Shown here: positions 8,101-9,181 of the stretch, one piece after another
Layout: the number at the start of each line of letters is the position of its first letter
Numbering within the stretch: position 1 is the stretch's first letter
Assembly: GCA_031262125.1 (NCBI GenBank)
Contig: JAISII010000105.1
Span: forward strand, 1-9,181
Origin: Oscillospiraceae bacterium
GTDB taxonomy: Bacteria > Bacillota > Clostridia > Oscillospirales > Acutalibacteraceae
Reading direction: 5' to 3'
Length of the DNA stretch: 9,181 nt
Position numbers and translations under genes: made by a program
Notes under the pieces: model-generated
What the model was told of the DNA's origin: nothing
What the model saw: only the letters and a program-made list of their open reading frames with translations
Database searches by the model: none

Positions 8101-8818
8101 GGATACTAACAACTTATCCGCTTGGGCAAGGCAGGGGGTAACATCGGGCTTGTTTGTGTGGAACCGCACCGGCAGCACATGGATTGAACCGACATATATT
8201 GAAAACAGCAACCCTCCGATATACAGCTATGAAGTGCCGGGTGAATATGTAGGGCAAGGTGGTTTGTTTGCACGCATTAACCCCGAACTTAGCTTAAGCG
8301 ACTTTACCTATGCCAACTGGACAAAAAAATACGTTTACAACCAAACTATAGATACACTCATCCCCACCGACGACGACGTTAGCACCTTCTCGTTCACCAG
8401 CATCACCGACGGAGAAACATGGCCTGATAGACTCGAAGGTCACTGGAGAGAGTACCGTGAGCCTAAAGAACCCAACCCGACTGCCCCCCCCGCCGACACT
8501 TCAATAACTGTTTATTTTGAAAACAAATATAACTGGGCACCAGCAGCAATCTACTATTGGTACGGCAACACAACAGGCTCGATTGAGATGGCAGCAACGG
8601 GCAAAAATGGAAGTAACGGAGCAATCTGGTCGGCAGTAATTCCGAGTGAGCTTTTAGAGAACATCGAAGGTATTCTGTTCCGCAACAACTATGACCAAAG
8701 CAAATGGGGCGACTATTTCCAATCAGAGAACATTCCAGTTGCAGACCTGTATGACAAAATAGCATTCTATTTTGATAACGAAACACTGCAATCATTAAAT
8801 TCATACAAGCACCCCTAA
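5150..8818 (+). CDS. Secreted dockerin-bearing alkaline phosphatase with CBM26-like modules
   Basis: A 1222-residue exported phosphomonoesterase. The signal peptide is 1-31 (VNA|EE). A CBM26-like module spans about 32-100. The PhoA-type domain spans about 125-460 with all key residues: Asp137 (IGDGMG), nucleophile Ser178 (TDSAAAATA), His229/Thr231 (QHATPA; His where E. coli has Asp153), Glu338, Asp343 and His347 (EGSDIDSKAH), Asp385-His386 (TADHETG) and His416 (NHTGV). Next come a half module (470-525), a type I dockerin with two Ca loops (553-564 and 587-598; the second has Glu at position 5), a Thr heptad linker (623-699), a CBM26-like module (708-812), a half module (818-864), a full module (868-970), a diverged module (981-1101) and a last CBM26-like module (1118-1222). 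PhoA-family enzymes use two Zn and often Mg. The dockerin should bind a scaffoldin cohesin, none of which is in this window. Starch as CBM ligand is inferred. It is apparently transcribed alone. Confidence 0.93.
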   Translation: MRNSKKALSFVLVLTIIVSMFSAAFVVTVNAEETIELFLQNTLGWNTVKAVAEQGNANAELVTGTTNIYKVTVPDDIGSVKFTNNAGNEETKYIDDPQDGQLYMPDKTDKTVADGVTVYNGKVEYYKVRNVIFMIGDGMGEEQIKTGDIYLGEQMAMKNMPYHSMVTTSSLSSGPTDSAAAATAMSTGFKTTNNAIGQLSDGTYVETLNEFAYQRGMMNGVIVTQKVQHATPAGFTAHVPTRYSYNEIAAQQIKNGLFDIILGGGGEHFVGLDDSIAANNYEKINEVAEINNVPPDKNVLGIFADNYISADDTVKLKDLTTEGLKRLTNDNGFFVMIEGSDIDSKAHSNEMYNMCKELEVFNDAIEVAQDYVEEHPDTLLLVTADHETGDLHLPENTTRQDLMSTAANGYFKSTNHTGVKVPLYAMGARAWELCENKIIDNTDTSKYIRKFLNETYGEKEPYDANDHTNDKIFFEKPESWENAYVHIKGDINKDAFPGVKMAKVESEDNIYELNLYDYEKSGEVNAENVNLNSSASSGKVQAPKGNSIILRGDADSDGSVTIADVTKIQKSLAAMESLSDNQKLAADVNSEGGVEIGDATEIQKFLAKMGNRYKIEEQISQDTTTAPIVTTTSPIITTTAPIITTTAPIVTTTAPIVTTTTPIITTTVPIITTTAPIITTTKPVITTTAPIITTTEPIITTVPPQPSTITLYFTDALHWGAAYAYCWTANDEHPLGSFPGTAMTFVEKNPFGENVYSVQVPSDIAGIIFSGGTGKPQTVNITDGLFNNAGFYAIDETDPSDTNKHKFGTYTMAEPEPDKELVLVFSDGTDAQKTIEIKFEGYKKLYRIESGENTASAEGSWIKYVPNAGVFYFQKPDSWNEAYVFLFAGVYGIMDFPGNKMEHVEGNIYQYMLSEDNIPNGIPAFSMVFSSGDGLYKTVDVKFEGYNKIYYILIDTTTEKAYGNWSNYGDDNPPVYPDDKTIYLDTNNLSAWARQGVTSGLFVWNRTGSTWIEPTYIENSNPPIYSYEVPGEYVGQGGLFARINPELSLSDFTYANWTKKYVYNQTIDTLIPTDDDVSTFSFTSITDGETWPDRLEGHWREYREPKEPNPTAPPADTSITVYFENKYNWAPAAIYYWYGNTTGSIEMAATGKNGSNGAIWSAVIPSELLENIEGILFRNNYDQSKWGDYFQSENIPVADLYDKIAFYFDNETLQSLNSYKHP
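6800..6979 (+). other. Type I dockerin module (region of the phosphatase gene)
   Basis: Residues 551-610 hold two 12-residue Ca-binding loops, DADSDGSVTIAD and DVNSEGGVEIGD. Each is followed by a helix with the pattern xxIQKxLA, the F-hand duplication of cellulosomal dockerins. Positions 10/11, which usually set cohesin specificity, are Ile-Ala and Ile-Gly rather than the Ser-Thr seen in Clostridium thermocellum, more like ruminococcal dockerins. The module is internal rather than C-terminal. Confidence 0.9.
7016..7246 (+). repeat. 11 x 21-bp in-frame tandem repeat, TTTxPI(I/V) linker
   Basis: Eleven uninterrupted heptads encode TTT-x-P-(I/V)-(I/V), with x being A, S, T, V, K or E. They form residues 623-699 between the dockerin and the CBM modules. 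At DNA level the units share an ACAACNRCNCC(T/A)ATTATTAC-like pattern with many synonymous changes. It is likely an extended, possibly O-glycosylated spacer. The open frame on the opposite strand here is only a by-product of this repeat. Confidence 0.93.
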
Positions 8819-8863
8819 TATTAGGCTCATATCAGTACAAACAATTAAGTCATACCAATCAAA

Positions 8864-8897
8864 AGCCCCGAAGTTTTTACACTTCGGGGTTGTTATT
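8864..8897 (+). terminator. Intrinsic terminator after the phosphatase gene
   Basis: CCCCGAAGT (8866-8874) pairs perfectly with ACTTCGGGG (8881-8889). Flanking A-T/G-T pairs and a broken T tract (TTGTTATTT) follow. It lies 45 bases after the TAA stop at 8816-8818. Confidence 0.85.
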
Positions 8898-8950
8898 TAT
8901 AATTTTAAAAATTTGTACAAAACCACCCAGTCTGCTTTTTTCTCCTTCCG

Positions 8951-9067
8951 TCAAGGCTACGCCTTGCCCTTCAAGAAGCAAGAGGTCAGAGGCAAGAAGC
9001 AAGAAGCGACTTGCGTCGCTCGCTTTCTCCCCCTATCGGCTTTGCCGATTTTCCCCCTCCCAGAGGG
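8951..9067. repeat. Cluster of short hairpins and direct repeats (dispersed-repeat-like)
   Basis: Four compact dyads lie in a row: CAAGGC/GCCTTG (8952-8966), AGCGAC/GTCGCT (9005-9020), ATCGGC/GCCGAT (9035-9049) and CCCTC/GAGGG (9055-9067). A direct repeat of CAAGAAGCAAGA occurs at 8972-8983 and 8993-9004. The tract is richer in GC than its AT-rich surroundings. This style is common in intergenic repeats of gut Clostridia; membership in a multicopy family is inferred because only one copy is in view. Confidence 0.55.
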
Positions 9068-9083
9068 CATTGGTAAATAGTTA

Positions 9084-9112
9084 TTGCATTTTCTAAAAAT
9101 GTATGGTATAAT
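9084..9112 (+). promoter_or_regulatory. Extended -10 promoter
   Basis: The -10 is a perfect TATAAT (9107-9112) with an extended TG at 9104-9105 (TGGTATAAT). A weak -35, TTGCAT (9084-9089), lies 17 bp upstream. Transcription would start near 9119, only about 23 nt before the start codon at 9142. Confidence 0.7.
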
Positions 9113-9128
9113 AAAAGAAAACCATGAG

Positions 9129-9133
9129 AGGAG
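9129..9133 (+). promoter_or_regulatory. RBS that selects ATG 9142
   Basis: AGGAG lies 8 nt before the ATG at 9142 and only 3 nt before the out-of-frame ATG at 9137. It therefore supports the 9142 frame, which encodes a CxxC motif. Confidence 0.65.
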
Positions 9134-9141
9134 AAAATGCA

Positions 9142-9181
9142 ATGGAATGTAAACATTGTGGCAGCACAAAAACGAGGAAGA
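9142..9181 (+). CDS. Start of a zinc-ribbon protein (3' truncated)
   Basis: Only 13 codons are present, beginning MECKHCGSTKTRK. The CxxC followed by Gly-Ser is the usual first half of a zinc ribbon. Such N-termini occur in some transposases, in zinc-ribbon regulators and in small membrane proteins, and the fragment is too short to choose between them. Its own promoter and RBS support a real gene. The inverted repeat across its promoter hints at autoregulation. Confidence 0.6.
   Translation, partial: MECKHCGSTKTRK

Larger units (their letters stand above)
8819..9141 (+). other. Intergenic region after the phosphatase gene
   Basis: A 323-base stretch with no gene. It holds a terminator (8864-8897), a GC-rich cluster of four small hairpins and short direct repeats (8951-9067), a promoter (9084-9112) bracketed by a 12-bp inverted repeat (9083-9094 and 9132-9143), and an RBS (9129-9133). 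The open frames in this stretch have no RBS and low-complexity products. Confidence 0.75.
9083..9143. repeat. Perfect 12-bp inverted repeat bracketing a promoter
   Basis: ATTGCATTTTCT at 9083-9094 and its exact reverse complement AGAAAATGCAAT at 9132-9143 are separated by 37 bp. The left arm covers the -35, and the right arm covers the RBS-to-start spacer and the first two bases of the ATG. It may be a pair of operator half-sites for autoregulation. It cannot form an mRNA hairpin because the left arm is upstream of the predicted start of transcription. Confidence 0.6.

Noticed and set aside
8890..9096. Forward open frame of 68 codons across the repeat tract
   Set aside because: No RBS, begins inside the terminator tail and reads through hairpin repeats; low-complexity product.
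9137..9181. Alternative start ATG 9137 in another frame
   Set aside because: Only 3 nt from the AGGAG, whereas ATG 9142 has an 8-nt spacer and gives a CxxC zinc-ribbon start.

Overview
The window looks like a piece of a low-to-moderate GC, Gram-positive anaerobe of the class Clostridia, probably a gut or digester Ruminococcaceae/Oscillospirales-type bacterium. The evidence is strong AGGAGG-type ribosome binding sites, Thr-Pro-rich extracellular linkers, a type I dockerin, CBM26-like modules, a sortase-type C-terminus and a GH18-LysM-SH3b wall protein. This placement is inferred from gene content and style; no phylogenetic marker is present. All recognised genes are on the + strand, and all three large ones encode exported or cell-surface proteins.

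Layout: (1) 1-1739, the 3' part of a secreted GH18 glycosidase with one LysM and two SH3b domains, cut by the window edge. (2) 1740-2116, a long leader with a near-consensus promoter, followed by two related hairpin/T-tract units. The nearest downstream gene can only be read if transcription passes both, which suggests either transcription attenuation or a short RNA gene. (3) 2117-4930, a large exported protein with two tandem carbon-nitrogen hydrolase (nitrilase-fold) domains. The first has lost the catalytic Cys and the second has an intact Glu-Lys-Cys triad. A Pro/Asn/Thr-rich stalk and a divergent sortase-type anchor follow. (4) 4931-5149, a strong terminator, then a promoter and RBS for the next gene. 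(5) 5150-8818, a 1222-residue exported alkaline phosphatase with an internal type I dockerin, an 11-copy Thr-rich heptad linker and several CBM26-like beta-sandwich modules. One of those modules appears to be split by the dockerin/linker/CBM cassette. (6) 8819-9141, a terminator, a GC-rich cluster of small hairpins typical of dispersed intergenic repeats, and an extended -10 promoter bracketed by a perfect 12-bp inverted repeat. (7) 9142-9181, the first 13 codons of a zinc-ribbon protein cut by the window end.

The genes do not form an obvious operon: terminators or long leaders lie between them and each seems to have its own promoter. They share a theme of extracellular hydrolysis with three attachment modes: LysM/SH3b wall binding, a sortase-like anchor, and dockerin docking to a scaffoldin. 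The most notable item is the phosphatase. Joining an intact PhoA-type active site to a dockerin and starch-binding-like modules suggests a phosphate-releasing subunit of a cellulosome/amylosome-like complex. The least explained item is the duplicated terminator-bearing leader before the nitrilase gene.
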